64,000 bases of DNA, taken from the NCBI RefSeq assembly GCF_039545135.1, contig NZ_BAABRU010000003.1:248001-312000 (forward strand), in the 5' to 3' direction. Positions 16,561 to 24,866 of the stretch are shown piece by piece (the stretch's first letter is position 1; each line of letters opens with the position of its first letter). The position numbers were made by a program, and so were the translations under genes. This DNA is from Herpetosiphon gulosus (lineage in GTDB: Bacteria > Chloroflexota > Chloroflexia > Chloroflexales > Herpetosiphonaceae). The notes beneath the pieces are model-generated. The model saw nothing but the letters and a program-made list of their open reading frames with translations, made no database searches and had not been told where the DNA came from.

Positions 16561-16586
16561 CAAGCCCTGTGTGAAAGCAGGGCTTG
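16561..16586 (+). terminator. Hairpin after the SDR-acyltransferase operon
   Basis: CAAGCCCTG (16561-16569) pairs perfectly with CAGGGCTTG (16578-16586) around an 8-base loop. The tail is only partly T-rich. It lies between convergent genes and could serve both. Confidence 0.65.
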
Positions 16587-16598
16587 ATTCATTTAAGC

Positions 16599-17609
16599 CT
16601 ATGGTTGTACACATGGCGGAGGTAAACTATCATTACTTTGGACAATGACTTCACCATCCTTCCAGGAATTGTCAAAGCTCCAAACACAACTCGATGAGAA
16701 ATACCAGTTAATGCTGGTGTCAATGATTAAAGCCTCAAGTTGTGGATGATTACGGAGAAGTTCCAGCGTGGTAGTAAGCAAATGAGTCTGTTCAAGGACA
16801 AAGGATACCGGTGTATCATCCGATATGTTTAAGCGCAGGCTATATTGAATAGTCACAATATCATAAAAACAGGAAGTGCCAGCTATAATGCCGTTCAGAT
16901 ATATTTCCATCAAAGGATTCCATTGTTCAAAGGCTGCGGAAGTAATCGCTTGTTGGTCATTTCGCAAACGTAGGTAAGTAATCTCTAGTTGCTGGCTGCA
17001 AGGGTAAACATGAGGCGGTACAGGTCTTGGAATAGTTGATTCGACAACCTCAGTATGTGCACAAATTGCTGGAAACTTTAATCCTGATGGCATCAAAAAG
17101 AGATCAGCAGGTGTTGGATACCAAACACCCACCCCATCAAGCATGGCATAATCATAGCCCCACGAACAACCGTATTTTGCAAATCTCCAAGTAATAACTA
17201 GGGTATTCAAGCGAATATCAAGTGGTGGATGCTGTTTCAATTCAAGCACTAGATCTTGAATCCTATGAGCTATTTCTTCCAATCTACCCCGATCAGCGTT
17301 ATCAGGCACATCAAGCATGAAATGATAAGTAATATCGATATATTGTATTGTACAATTTGTATCAATGACCGTCACAATTGCATCAATTTCGCCAGCTATT
17401 TCGGTTTGAATAAAAGCTTTTTTCACAAAAGCTTCATCTTTTGGTTGAAGTGGTTGGGGTGGTAAGTTAGCAGATACACATTGATCAGTTAATGTTTGAG
17501 TTGGCTCAGAAACGAAGGTTGCTTCTGGCAATGGTGTTGGAATTGGAACCGAGTTAACGCATCCTCTGGTTAACATCAAAATCAAGCTAAACATAATCCA
17601 GCGTGGCAT
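16599..17609 (-). CDS. Exported protein with two tandem homologous domains
   Basis: I do not recognise this 336-residue protein. It has a hydrophobic N-terminus ending in TRGC17, which is a poor lipobox, then a Pro/Thr-rich stretch, so it is exported and possibly lipid-anchored. Two halves look alike: about 70-155 (TNCTIQYIDITYHFML, then HPPLDIRLNTLVITWRF, then CSWGYD) and about 240-325 (TSCFYDIVTIQYSLRL, then NHPQLEALIIDTSINWYF, then CVWSFD). Both repeats carry a matching Cys pair, which suggests a disulfide in each. It is alone on its strand, with no clear neighbours in function. Confidence 0.65.
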   Translation of the reverse strand: MPRWIMFSLILMLTRGCVNSVPIPTPLPEATFVSEPTQTLTDQCVSANLPPQPLQPKDEAFVKKAFIQTEIAGEIDAIVTVIDTNCTIQYIDITYHFMLDVPDNADRGRLEEIAHRIQDLVLELKQHPPLDIRLNTLVITWRFAKYGCSWGYDYAMLDGVGVWYPTPADLFLMPSGLKFPAICAHTEVVESTIPRPVPPHVYPCSQQLEITYLRLRNDQQAITSAAFEQWNPLMEIYLNGIIAGTSCFYDIVTIQYSLRLNISDDTPVSFVLEQTHLLTTTLELLRNHPQLEALIIDTSINWYFSSSCVWSFDNSWKDGEVIVQSNDSLPPPCVQP

Positions 17610-17831
17610 AACGGCTCCTTCAATCGCAAATCAATTCATCGCTATGCAAGCAGTTTAGGCTGAGCAAATGGATATAAATTGACATTTTGATGGCACATCA
17701 AGTCCATTTTGCATCCAAAATAACGCTTGCTCATTCGAATGATTGAAGCCTAAGCCCAGCTTTAGGCCTAAGCAGCGGCACACAAACATGGATAGAATTA
17801 ATTGTTACTAGATTTGTTGGAGCACATAACC

Positions 17832-18251
17832 ATGGATGAAATCGATGAAACCCCACTTGTTTTTGAGCGCCCAGCCTTGCGCAAGCTTTTTCGTAAAGCC
17901 GAGGATTACGAACTGCCGCTCGATATTAGGCTCTCGCAACATGGTTTTTATCATTGGCTGGCCGAACGAACCAATCGGATCTATTTGGTTTGGCATGATG
18001 GCACTCAAACGCGAGGAATTGTATTCAATATGTCGGCCCATGCAGGCAAGCCATTTCGCCAACGCCAATGCGATTTATGTGGTCAGTTCGTTGAAGTTGG
18101 CGATATGATTTCGGTGCGCAGCCTCAAAGGTCGCCAAGATGCTGCCTATCAAGCTACCTACAGCTATGTTTGCGCCGATCTTGAGGATTGTCGGGGTTCG
18201 GCGATTAGTGCTGGCCAGTTAAACCATTTTCTGAACAAGCATCGGGGTTAG
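17832..18251 (+). CDS. FBP-type treble-clef zinc-finger protein (EF-G-binding-like)
   Basis: This 139-residue protein carries a C-terminal zinc finger with the pair CDLCG near residue 75 and a second pair CADLEDC near 120, matching the FBP C-terminal domain seen in FusB/FusC-like EF-G-binding proteins. The first half (YLVWHDGTQTRGIVFN) fits the same family. FusB proteins rescue EF-G from fusidic acid, but many homologs have no known role. ATG 17832 follows GGAG; the TTG at 17802 is less likely. Its stop overlaps the convergent TetR gene stop by 4 bases. Confidence 0.8.
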   Translation: MDEIDETPLVFERPALRKLFRKAEDYELPLDIRLSQHGFYHWLAERTNRIYLVWHDGTQTRGIVFNMSAHAGKPFRQRQCDLCGQFVEVGDMISVRSLKGRQDAAYQATYSYVCADLEDCRGSAISAGQLNHFLNKHRG

Positions 18252-18925
18252 CGTTCATGGGTAAACCGATCAACCATTGCGCTAATTAAAGGGATGACTT
18301 GACGGCCAAACGCTGCTGGTGATTGGGTTCGGGCGCGAGTTTTCCATTCTTGCGCCGCCCCATACAAGGCCCAACTCACCAGCGCGGCGCTCAATTCAAG
18401 TGGCTGATAGCGCAAGATTTGGGCTGGCATATGTTGGCGAAACCAAGTCTGGATGTGTTTGCAAACTTGAGCCTTAATTTGTACCTCGATCACTGCTTCA
18501 AACGTTGAAAAGGTATCTTGACATTTAGTGCCATTGAACATGGTCAGTTGATCGGTAATTGCCAAAAACAGTCGCTCTAAATAAATTTCAGGATCAGCAA
18601 GCGGCCCAACTAGCCAGCGTTGCAAGGTATCGGCAAAAGAAATCGCCATAATTGCATCGAGCAAGGCATGTTTATCGGGAAAGTGGGCGTAAAATGTGGC
18701 GCGGTTAACCCCAGCTTGGCGGGCAATATCACGCACCGTAATCTCATCAAACGGTTTTGCATGCATTAGCTGATTAAAGGCATCGATTAACCGTTGGCGT
18801 GTGCGCGTAATTCGAGGATCGATTGGTAGATTAACATGAATCAAGGTTGTACCTAATTTTGCAACTAAACAACACTTGTAGCTTTTTGTTGGTTGACGCA
18901 GGTTTTTTAGCCAACTATCATACAT
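18248..18925 (-). CDS. TetR-family transcriptional regulator
   Basis: The TetR DNA-binding domain is clear: ITVRDIARQAGVNRATFYAHFPDKHALLDA. A helical ligand-binding domain follows. The listed ATG at 18925 gives 225 residues, but the first 27 are atypical and have no ribosome-binding site; TTG 18844, after AGG, would give 198 residues and fits the family better. It is divergent from the FMN reductase-DoxX pair with a gap of about 120 bases, so those genes are its likely targets. The ligand may be an oxidant or an electrophile, by analogy with similar neighbourhoods. Confidence 0.88.
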   Translation of the reverse strand: MYDSWLKNLRQPTKSYKCCLVAKLGTTLIHVNLPIDPRITRTRQRLIDAFNQLMHAKPFDEITVRDIARQAGVNRATFYAHFPDKHALLDAIMAISFADTLQRWLVGPLADPEIYLERLFLAITDQLTMFNGTKCQDTFSTFEAVIEVQIKAQVCKHIQTWFRQHMPAQILRYQPLELSAALVSWALYGAAQEWKTRARTQSPAAFGRQVIPLISAMVDRFTHER

Positions 18926-19048
18926 ATGTTGTCTAGATTATTGATGGCTATGCCCTAGGATAGTAGCATGGCCCCAAGCCACAAGCAAGCCACAATCGAT
19001 CGAAACAGCAAGGTTTTAGTTTGTTAGGTCAATCAGAAGGAGTGTTCA

Positions 19049-19627
19049 ATGACCACACCACGGATCGCGATCATCATCAGCAGCACCCGCCAAGCTCGTT
19101 TAGGCGAAAAAGTTGCCCAATGGGTTTTAGAGCATGCCGCTGCGCGCACCGATTTAGCCTTCGAGCTTGTTGATCTGCGTGAGGTAAATTTGCCATTTTT
19201 CGATGAAGTTGCCTCAAATGCTTGGGTTCCTTCAACCAACGAAACCGCCCAACAATGGCAAAAAACAGTTGGTAGTTATGATGGCTATATTTTTGTTACC
19301 GCCGAATATAACCATAGCATTACCGCTGCTTTGAAAAACGCCCTCGACTATGCCTCGCCCGAATGGAACAAAAAACCAGCCGCAGCGGTTGGCTATGGCG
19401 GAGTCGGCGGTGCGCGTGCAGTCGAACATCTGCGCGGCATTTGTGTTGAATTGCAAATGGCTCCCACTCGCACAGCAGTGCATATCGGCGGAACCGATTT
19501 TATTGGGATTTGGCAACAAGGTGTAGCCTTGAATGATCTACCCCACCTCTTGCCAACCCTCAATACCTTGTTTGATGAGCTTGGTTGGTGGACAAAAGCC
19601 CTCAAAACTGCCCGCGAACAAGCATAA
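19049..19627 (+). CDS. NADPH-dependent FMN reductase family protein
   Basis: This 192-residue flavodoxin-fold enzyme begins with IAIIISSTRQARLGEKVAQW, the FMN phosphate-binding loop. It also has the characteristic TAEYNHSITAALKNALDYAS and the later GYGGVGGARAVEHLR. Family members reduce FMN, quinones or azo dyes with NADPH. AGAAGGAG supports the ATG. A DoxX-family gene follows 69 bases later, and a TetR regulator lies divergently upstream, the pattern of an inducible detoxification unit. Confidence 0.92.
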   Translation: MTTPRIAIIISSTRQARLGEKVAQWVLEHAAARTDLAFELVDLREVNLPFFDEVASNAWVPSTNETAQQWQKTVGSYDGYIFVTAEYNHSITAALKNALDYASPEWNKKPAAAVGYGGVGGARAVEHLRGICVELQMAPTRTAVHIGGTDFIGIWQQGVALNDLPHLLPTLNTLFDELGWWTKALKTAREQA

Positions 19628-19696
19628 TCAACACTGGTAAAATGCCGTCAATTTTGCTAGCATATATGCCATGCACAGTTAGCAATAGGGGTTGCC

Positions 19697-20053
19697 ATGA
19701 ACATCATTCTCTGGATTATGCAGGGCTTGTTGGCGTTGGTGTTTGCTGGAGCTGGAGCGTTCAAACTGATTCAACCTAAGGATAAAATTGCAGCTCAGCT
19801 TGCTTGGGCTAAAGATTTTACGCCAAACACCATCAAACTCATCGGTGGCATCGAAGTTTTGGGCGCAATTGGCTTAATTTTGCCATGGCTCACCGGAATC
19901 GCCATGATTTTAACACCTTTAGCAGCAATGGGCCTAGCCCTTACGATGTTTGTGGCTGGCTTAGTCCATGCTCGGCTCAAAGAGTACCCCATGGTTGGCA
20001 TCAATATTGTTTTGCTCAGTTTGGCGCTTTTCGTGGCCTACGGACGCTTTTAA
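19697..20053 (+). CDS. DoxX-family membrane protein
   Basis: This 118-residue protein has four hydrophobic helices (about 4-20, 45-65, 70-95 and 98-116) and the DoxX hallmarks: LLALVFAGAGAFKLIQP at the N-terminus, GGIEVLGAIGLILP in helix two and a short helix three. DoxX proteins are membrane partners in quinone-linked oxidation or detoxification. It lies downstream of the FMN reductase gene and is followed by an intrinsic terminator, so the two are probably cotranscribed. Confidence 0.9.
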   Translation: MNIILWIMQGLLALVFAGAGAFKLIQPKDKIAAQLAWAKDFTPNTIKLIGGIEVLGAIGLILPWLTGIAMILTPLAAMGLALTMFVAGLVHARLKEYPMVGINIVLLSLALFVAYGRF

Positions 20054-20067
20054 GCCCAGTTGCAGCA

Positions 20068-20103
20068 GGTTGGCACTTGCCTCGGCAGGAGCCAGCCTTT
20101 TTT
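20068..20103 (+). terminator. Intrinsic terminator after the DoxX gene
   Basis: GGTTGGC (20068-20074) pairs with GCCAGCC (20091-20097) with one G-U pair, and six T follow (20098-20103). A smaller CCT/AGG stem can form inside the loop. Confidence 0.75.
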
Positions 20104-20318
20104 AATTTAATCGATCAGTGCACATCTTTAGATCTTAGCTTAACCGTTAAAATTCATTAACAAATCTAAAGAAATTAAGTAGATTTTAACAAATGTGCCA
20201 TGCTAGGATAGCCTAACCAGGTTCGGATCGATCACTGATTGTTTTTGTTCTTGCTTGGGATCGATTCCAAATTCCGCTGACTGGTCGAAATTCTTCAAGG
20301 CTGTGGTTAGGAGTATCG

Positions 20319-21677
20319 ATGATGGCGAATCCAAAACGGGGAGGCCGTTTAGTAATGATCATGGTGATGCTTGGCTTGGTTTGGACACAGAGCCAAAAAC
20401 CAGCCCAAGCCCAAACGAGCAGTGCTTGTTCAATTAGCTATAGCATTGTTAGGCAGTGGCAAGGCGGTTTTCAGGGCGATATCGTGATTCGCAACACTGG
20501 CACAAGCCCGATCAACAACTGGACATTAACTTGGAGTTTCAATAATCAAGTTATTTCGCAATTATGGGGTGGCAATTATAGCCAAACAGGCACTGCCGTC
20601 AGCGTCAGCAATATGGCTTGGAATGGAACAATTGCCAGTAATTCGAGTGTGAGTTTGGGCTTTATTGCCAGTTGGATGGGCAGCAATCCAATTCCCAGCA
20701 ATTTTCAGTTGAATGGTATCGCCTGCAATGGCGGCATCACACCAACCGCAACTGGAGTTGTGCCAACCGCAACCCGCACACCTGCACCAACTGTAACCGC
20801 AATTCCAACTGCAACCCGCACGCCTGCGCCTTCAGCCACAGCAGTTGTACCAACCGCAACCCGCACGCCTGTGCCGAGTGCAACTCGCACGCCTGCACCA
20901 ACTGCAACTCGCACGCCTGCGCCGACTGGCTGGAATCCGCCGAGCAACTTGGTAACGCCGCTGAATGAAGTTTGGCAGCATGTCGAATCGACCTATGGCA
21001 ACTTGTATGGTTTTCGCAATTATGGCTGGGATCAAGTGATTGCGGGCAACGGCTCGATTAATTATTGTGTGCGCTGGGATTCGGATGCCCCAGTTTCCGC
21101 CGCCTTGCGCGACCAAATTCATGCTTCGCTGGCGCGGCAATTCAAAAAATGGATGGATGCAATGCTTGATAATGGTCAAGGCACCAATGGTTGGCCTTAC
21201 ACCAATGTCAACATCAAAGTGGTCGGCTGGGCCGTCCGTGATCGTAATACCCTACAATGGAGCGACAATTCTTTTGATATTTATGTCAACAATATCGCTG
21301 AAAATGCACCACAATGTGCTCCGCCATGTGGTCGTTTCTTCAACCAAGATGGCGATTATTCCGATTGTCCTGGCGGCTTCGATCACCACTATGATATGTC
21401 GTTGTGGCTAACCAAGGGAATGGCAGGCGGCGCTGGTGGCGATTGGGGCCAGCGAGTGGGAAGCGAATATTTTGTCAATAACCTCAACAGCGAGAACATC
21501 CACATCTTTCTGCATGAAGTTGGGAATACCTTTGGGCTTGACGATTTTTACGATTGGACACCCACTGGCATCAACAGCTTTATTATGAATGCTGGCAGCG
21601 CTAGCCAAATTACCGATTTTGATAAATGGATGTTGCGCGACTTCTGGCGACATCTCAAGAACCGCTACGGCTACTAA
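20319..21677 (+). CDS. Secreted CBM2 protein with a metalloprotease-like domain, catalytic His replaced
   Basis: This 452-residue secreted protein has a signal peptide (about 10-33), a CBM2 cellulose-binding domain (about 38-138, with WQGGFQGDIVIRNTG and the closing Cys) and a Thr-Pro-rich linker (about 140-205). The C-terminal domain (about 207-452) has the motif H399-E-V-G-N403-T-F-G-L-D-D409, which corresponds to the zinc-protease HExxHxxGxxD but with Asn for the second His. A Met-turn-like FIMNAGSA follows. Related proteins in Actinobacteria are called cellulose-binding proteins. AGGAG at 20309-20313 suits either of the paired ATGs at 20319/20322. It has its own terminator. Confidence 0.8.
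   Translation: MMANPKRGGRLVMIMVMLGLVWTQSQKPAQAQTSSACSISYSIVRQWQGGFQGDIVIRNTGTSPINNWTLTWSFNNQVISQLWGGNYSQTGTAVSVSNMAWNGTIASNSSVSLGFIASWMGSNPIPSNFQLNGIACNGGITPTATGVVPTATRTPAPTVTAIPTATRTPAPSATAVVPTATRTPVPSATRTPAPTATRTPAPTGWNPPSNLVTPLNEVWQHVESTYGNLYGFRNYGWDQVIAGNGSINYCVRWDSDAPVSAALRDQIHASLARQFKKWMDAMLDNGQGTNGWPYTNVNIKVVGWAVRDRNTLQWSDNSFDIYVNNIAENAPQCAPPCGRFFNQDGDYSDCPGGFDHHYDMSLWLTKGMAGGAGGDWGQRVGSEYFVNNLNSENIHIFLHEVGNTFGLDDFYDWTPTGINSFIMNAGSASQITDFDKWMLRDFWRHLKNRYGY
20745..20930 (+). repeat. In-frame linker repeats (Thr-Pro-Ala type)
   Basis: Direct repeats of a unit coding TATRTPAP/V occur within the CBM2 gene and encode the flexible linker. The near-identical DNA copies can misalign, so linker length probably varies between strains. 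Confidence 0.8.
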
Positions 21678-21698
21678 ATTCGCTGCATAACGCAAGCC

Positions 21699-21731
21699 AA
21701 CGGCCAGCCTAGCGCTGGCCGTTACTTTTTT
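21699..21731 (+). terminator. Intrinsic terminator after the CBM2 gene
   Basis: AACGGCCAGC (21699-21708) pairs perfectly with GCTGGCCGTT (21714-21723) around a 5-base loop, followed by ACTTTTTT. Confidence 0.88.
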
Positions 21732-21736
21732 AACGC

Positions 21737-21775
21737 TTGACAAACTGAGTATATACTGTATATACTGTATATATG
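21737..21775 (+). promoter_or_regulatory. Promoter and 9-bp tandem operator of the GntR-ABC operon
   Basis: TTGACA (21737-21742) and TATACT (21761-21766) are 18 bases apart. Three tandem 9-base units, GTATATACT twice and GTATATATG, cover 21749-21775, and AGTATATACT is self-complementary. The predicted start is at or within a few bases of the ATG 21773, so the mRNA should be leaderless. The repeats overlap the -10 and the start, as expected for autorepression by the GntR protein. Confidence 0.7.
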
Positions 21776-22171
21776 AACATACACAGTGATTTAAGTATTT
21801 CACGCACTGATGGCCGCCCGATGTATCTGCAAATTATCGAGCAGATCAAACAGCGGATCGCGATTGGCGACTGGCCTGCAGGCAGTGAAATTCCCTCAAT
21901 TCGTCAACTAGCAATCGATCTACGCATTAGCGTCATTACGGTCAAGCGAGCATATTTCGAGCTAGAACATGAGGGAATTATTGTGACTCAGCATGGCAAA
22001 GGCTCGTTTGTTGCCACTAATACCCAGCTTAGTCGCCAATTATGGGAGGATGAATTGAATTCGTATCTTGAGCAAGTAGCTCGTTTAGCAGCATTGTTGG
22101 GCTTATCCAACGAACAATTAATCCACCGTTTACAAGCTTCAACAGCTCAACAACAACAGGAGCTTTTATGA
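21773..22171 (+). CDS. GntR-family regulator (YtrA-like)
   Basis: This 132-residue regulator has a winged-helix domain (about 10-80) with the GntR pattern PMYLQIIEQIKQRIAIGDWPAGSEIPSIRQLA, IRISVITVKRAYFELEHEG and QHGKGSFV. It has only a short C-terminal helical tail, like the YtrA subgroup that controls ABC transporters. There is no ribosome-binding site before ATG 21773, and the promoter places transcription start there. It overlaps the ATPase gene by 4 bases, and the operon is probably autorepressed. Confidence 0.92.
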   Translation: MNIHSDLSISRTDGRPMYLQIIEQIKQRIAIGDWPAGSEIPSIRQLAIDLRISVITVKRAYFELEHEGIIVTQHGKGSFVATNTQLSRQLWEDELNSYLEQVARLAALLGLSNEQLIHRLQASTAQQQQELL

Positions 22172-23064
22172 ATACGCATGCCGTCGAGCTACACCAGGTT
22201 GGTAAACGCTATAAATATTTCAGCTTAAATGATATTTCGTTGAGCCTACCAACTGGCAGCATCACTGGATTTATTGGGGTCAATGGCGCAGGCAAATCAA
22301 CCACGATTCGCATTTTATTAGGCCTCGTCCATCAAGATCATGGTTCGGTGCAGGTATTAGGCCAAACCATGCCGGAACAACAAGTGCTAGCCAAACGCGA
22401 GATTGGCTATGTTTCCGAGGATATGCGCTTGTATCCCAAGGCTAGTTTGGCTTGGCATATGCAATTTATTCAATCGATTTATCCAAATTGGGATCAAGCC
22501 TATGCTGAGCAATTGCTCAAACGTTTCGACCTGCGTGCTGAACAGAAAATCAAAGGTTTATCGCATGGTCAGCGGGTCAAAGCGACCTTGTTATTAGCCT
22601 TAGCACGTCGGCCCAAATTACTAATTCTCGACGAACCGACAACTGGACTTGATCCAGTGGCACGCCAAGAAGTGCTCACGGCATTGATCGAAGTGCTGGC
22701 GGATGAAGATCGCACAATCTTATTTTCATCGCACAACACGCTTGATGTTGAGCAAATTTCGGATCAGGTGGTGTTTATCGATCAAGGCTCAATTATCGAA
22801 GCACGTTCAAAAGAAGATTTGCTTGATGCTTGGCGACGCTTGCGGGTGCGCGTTGCAGCAGATCAAACGGTTGCCCAATTGCCGAATGTATTACAACACC
22901 AAGGCCATGGTCAACTCCAAACAATTATTACCAATCGTTATAGCCCTGAATTGCAGCAAACCTATCAACAAGCAGGTCTAGAAATTCAGGCAGTCGAATT
23001 ATTAACCCTTGAAGAAATTTTTGTTGCTTCGATTCAAGCACGGCGCGAAGGAAAAAATCTATGA
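22168..23064 (+). CDS. ABC transporter ATP-binding protein
   Basis: This 298-residue ATPase has Walker A GVNGAGKST near residue 38, a Q-loop region, a signature LSHGQ (LSGGQ with Gly to His at the third position), Walker B LLILDEPTTGLDP and an H-loop in FSSHN. A C-terminal domain of about 80 residues follows. It is paired with the membrane protein encoded next (4-base overlap) and with a YtrA-like regulator upstream, the layout of bacitracin- or lantibiotic-type export or stress-response ABC systems. The substrate is unknown. Confidence 0.94.
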   Translation: MNTHAVELHQVGKRYKYFSLNDISLSLPTGSITGFIGVNGAGKSTTIRILLGLVHQDHGSVQVLGQTMPEQQVLAKREIGYVSEDMRLYPKASLAWHMQFIQSIYPNWDQAYAEQLLKRFDLRAEQKIKGLSHGQRVKATLLLALARRPKLLILDEPTTGLDPVARQEVLTALIEVLADEDRTILFSSHNTLDVEQISDQVVFIDQGSIIEARSKEDLLDAWRRLRVRVAADQTVAQLPNVLQHQGHGQLQTIITNRYSPELQQTYQQAGLEIQAVELLTLEEIFVASIQARREGKNL

Positions 23065-23735
23065 ATTCGATGATCAACCATTTAGTGCGTAAAGATTGGC
23101 AAATTAATCGCACGATGATGTCAATTTACATCAGCGCCATGCTGATTGCGCTGGCATTGTTACTTGCCGATGACAACAGCTTTATCTTTGGAATTGGGGT
23201 AATTCTGATTCTGACGGTATTAATGATTTTGGGAATTCATCTAACAACCAGCAATGTCATTAGCGAACACAGCCAAAAAACCTTGCCGTTTATTATGAGT
23301 TTGCCAGTTTCGGGCCTTCAATATGCTTTGGCCAAAATTATGGCCAATCTATCGATGTTTTTGCTACCTTGGCTGCTGGCATTAGTTGGCAGTTGGCTGA
23401 TTATTCTCAGCCGTGATAGCCTGCCCAATGGTTTAGTCGTAATAACAACATTGGCCTTGATCGAAATTTTGCTGAGCTATTGTTTAATTATGATGATGGG
23501 ACTTGTGACTGGCTCGCAGCATGGAGCAATTGGAGCTATGGCTCTCGCAAATTTAGGCTTTCAAGGGTTTTTGTGGGGAATTCTGCAAATTCCAGCAATT
23601 GCCCAACATCGCGATAGCAACAGCCTAGCTTGGAATAGCACCGAACTAAGCATTTTGGCAATCCAACTAGCGGTTATCGTAGGTTTATTAGGCATCACGC
23701 TCGTCGTGCAACAACGCAAAACCAACTTTATTTAG
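23061..23735 (+). CDS. ABC-2-type transporter permease
   Basis: This 224-residue membrane protein has about six hydrophobic helices (near residues 17-30, 38-58, 90-115, 125-145, 150-175 and 195-218) and no soluble domain. It starts by ATGA overlap with the ATPase gene, so it is the membrane subunit of that transporter. The arrangement resembles YtrC/YtrD-type permeases. No substrate-specific motif is seen. A perfect 8-bp hairpin lies just after the stop. Confidence 0.88.
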   Translation: MNSMINHLVRKDWQINRTMMSIYISAMLIALALLLADDNSFIFGIGVILILTVLMILGIHLTTSNVISEHSQKTLPFIMSLPVSGLQYALAKIMANLSMFLLPWLLALVGSWLIILSRDSLPNGLVVITTLALIEILLSYCLIMMMGLVTGSQHGAIGAMALANLGFQGFLWGILQIPAIAQHRDSNSLAWNSTELSILAIQLAVIVGLLGITLVVQQRKTNFI

Positions 23736-23742
23736 CAAACAG

Positions 23743-23764
23743 CGCTAGCCAAGTAGCTAGCGCA
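23743..23764. terminator. Hairpin between convergent genes
   Basis: GCGCTAGC (23743-23750) and GCTAGCGC (23757-23764) pair perfectly around a 6-base loop, in the 37-base gap between the ABC permease and the STAS gene. Neither side has a T-run, so it may act as an mRNA end protector for both. Confidence 0.5.
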
Positions 23765-23772
23765 ACCACTAT

Positions 23773-24645
23773 TTAATGATAACGCTCAATTGTGGCATAG
23801 GCCACGCCACTTTGTAAATTGCCACGCACAATCAAATCATTCAGATTCACGCCCAAGCCAACCAAGGTTTGGGCAACTTCTGGGCGAATACCAGTTAAAA
23901 TAACCTGACCACCAAGCAAACGCACCGATTGAGCAGCTTGAATCAGCACATGGGCCACTTGGGTATCCACAATTGGCACTCCAGTAATATCCAAAATTGC
24001 AAAGCGGGCCGTCATGTGGCTAATACCATGCAATAAAGTTTCCATCATCTGCTGCGCTCGCCGCGTATCGACCGCCCCAATTAGCGGCATAATCACCACA
24101 CTATCGGTAATTGGAATTAATGGAGTTGAAATATCGGCCAAGGCTTCCTGTTGGCTATTAATAATCGCCTGCTGCTCGAGCATATGGCGTTGGGCTTCAA
24201 GCACCTGCTTTTGCTCGGTAATATCGGCAACCTTGATACACAAAATATCGTTGGTAAGCGGAATCGCTGAAAGCTGAGCAATCCGAACCCCAATATCTGG
24301 CACTTTGACCGTTAATTCATTCAAATGCACCAACTCACCTGAATCAAGGGCATGCTGATAGCGTTCAAAAACCATTGGCGGCACATCGGGAAAAATATCT
24401 TTAATCAGCTTGCCAACGTGCAAACGCATATCAATTGGAGCATTAGGCATCAAGCCATTGGTAAAAATTAAACGCAGCGAGGTCGGATCATCCGGATCTT
24501 CTCGTTGTAACAAATCGATGCCAATTGGTAATCGTTTGACCAGATTTTCAAATAACTCGGCTTGGCGTTGGGCGTGGGCTAATTGGGCCTGTAATTCGGC
24601 AATTTGGGCCTGGAGTGCGGCGGAATCTGATGCTGAATTGCTCAT
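23773..24645 (-). CDS. STAS-domain regulator with PAS-like sensor (RsbR-type)
   Basis: This 290-residue protein has a coiled-coil start (QAQIAELQAQLAHAQRQ), a PAS-like domain (about 38-145) ending in VADITEQKQ, a linker helix, and a C-terminal STAS domain (about 175-285) with VVIMPLIGAVD and the phosphoacceptor loop DITGVPIVDT. RsbR-type proteins form stressosome-like complexes that control sigma factors or other outputs through Ser/Thr phosphorylation. ATG 24645 follows GGAG; ATG 24669 upstream is less likely. No kinase partner (RsbT/RsbW) lies next to it. Confidence 0.87.
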   Translation of the reverse strand: MSNSASDSAALQAQIAELQAQLAHAQRQAELFENLVKRLPIGIDLLQREDPDDPTSLRLIFTNGLMPNAPIDMRLHVGKLIKDIFPDVPPMVFERYQHALDSGELVHLNELTVKVPDIGVRIAQLSAIPLTNDILCIKVADITEQKQVLEAQRHMLEQQAIINSQQEALADISTPLIPITDSVVIMPLIGAVDTRRAQQMMETLLHGISHMTARFAILDITGVPIVDTQVAHVLIQAAQSVRLLGGQVILTGIRPEVAQTLVGLGVNLNDLIVRGNLQSGVAYATIERYH

Positions 24646-24866
24646 GTCAACGCTCCAAGGTTGATACAAAGGAGTTCAACGATCACGACGATGCAGCGAG
24701 TAAAGGTCTGCCAACAGCGAAATCATTCAGATATACAGGTTATTGTATGTCAAACTAGACCTTAAGCATAGCATGATTTTGCCAAAAATCAGCGATAATG
24801 CAGCAATTAGCAATTGTACTATGGCTGAACCATCAACCACAGTCGGCTTCAAATGGGAGTGTTGGC

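Noticed and set aside
20745-20930. Direct repeats resembling a CRISPR or minisatellite
   Set aside because: They are in frame and encode the Thr-Pro linker of the CBM2 protein; units are short and have no spacers.
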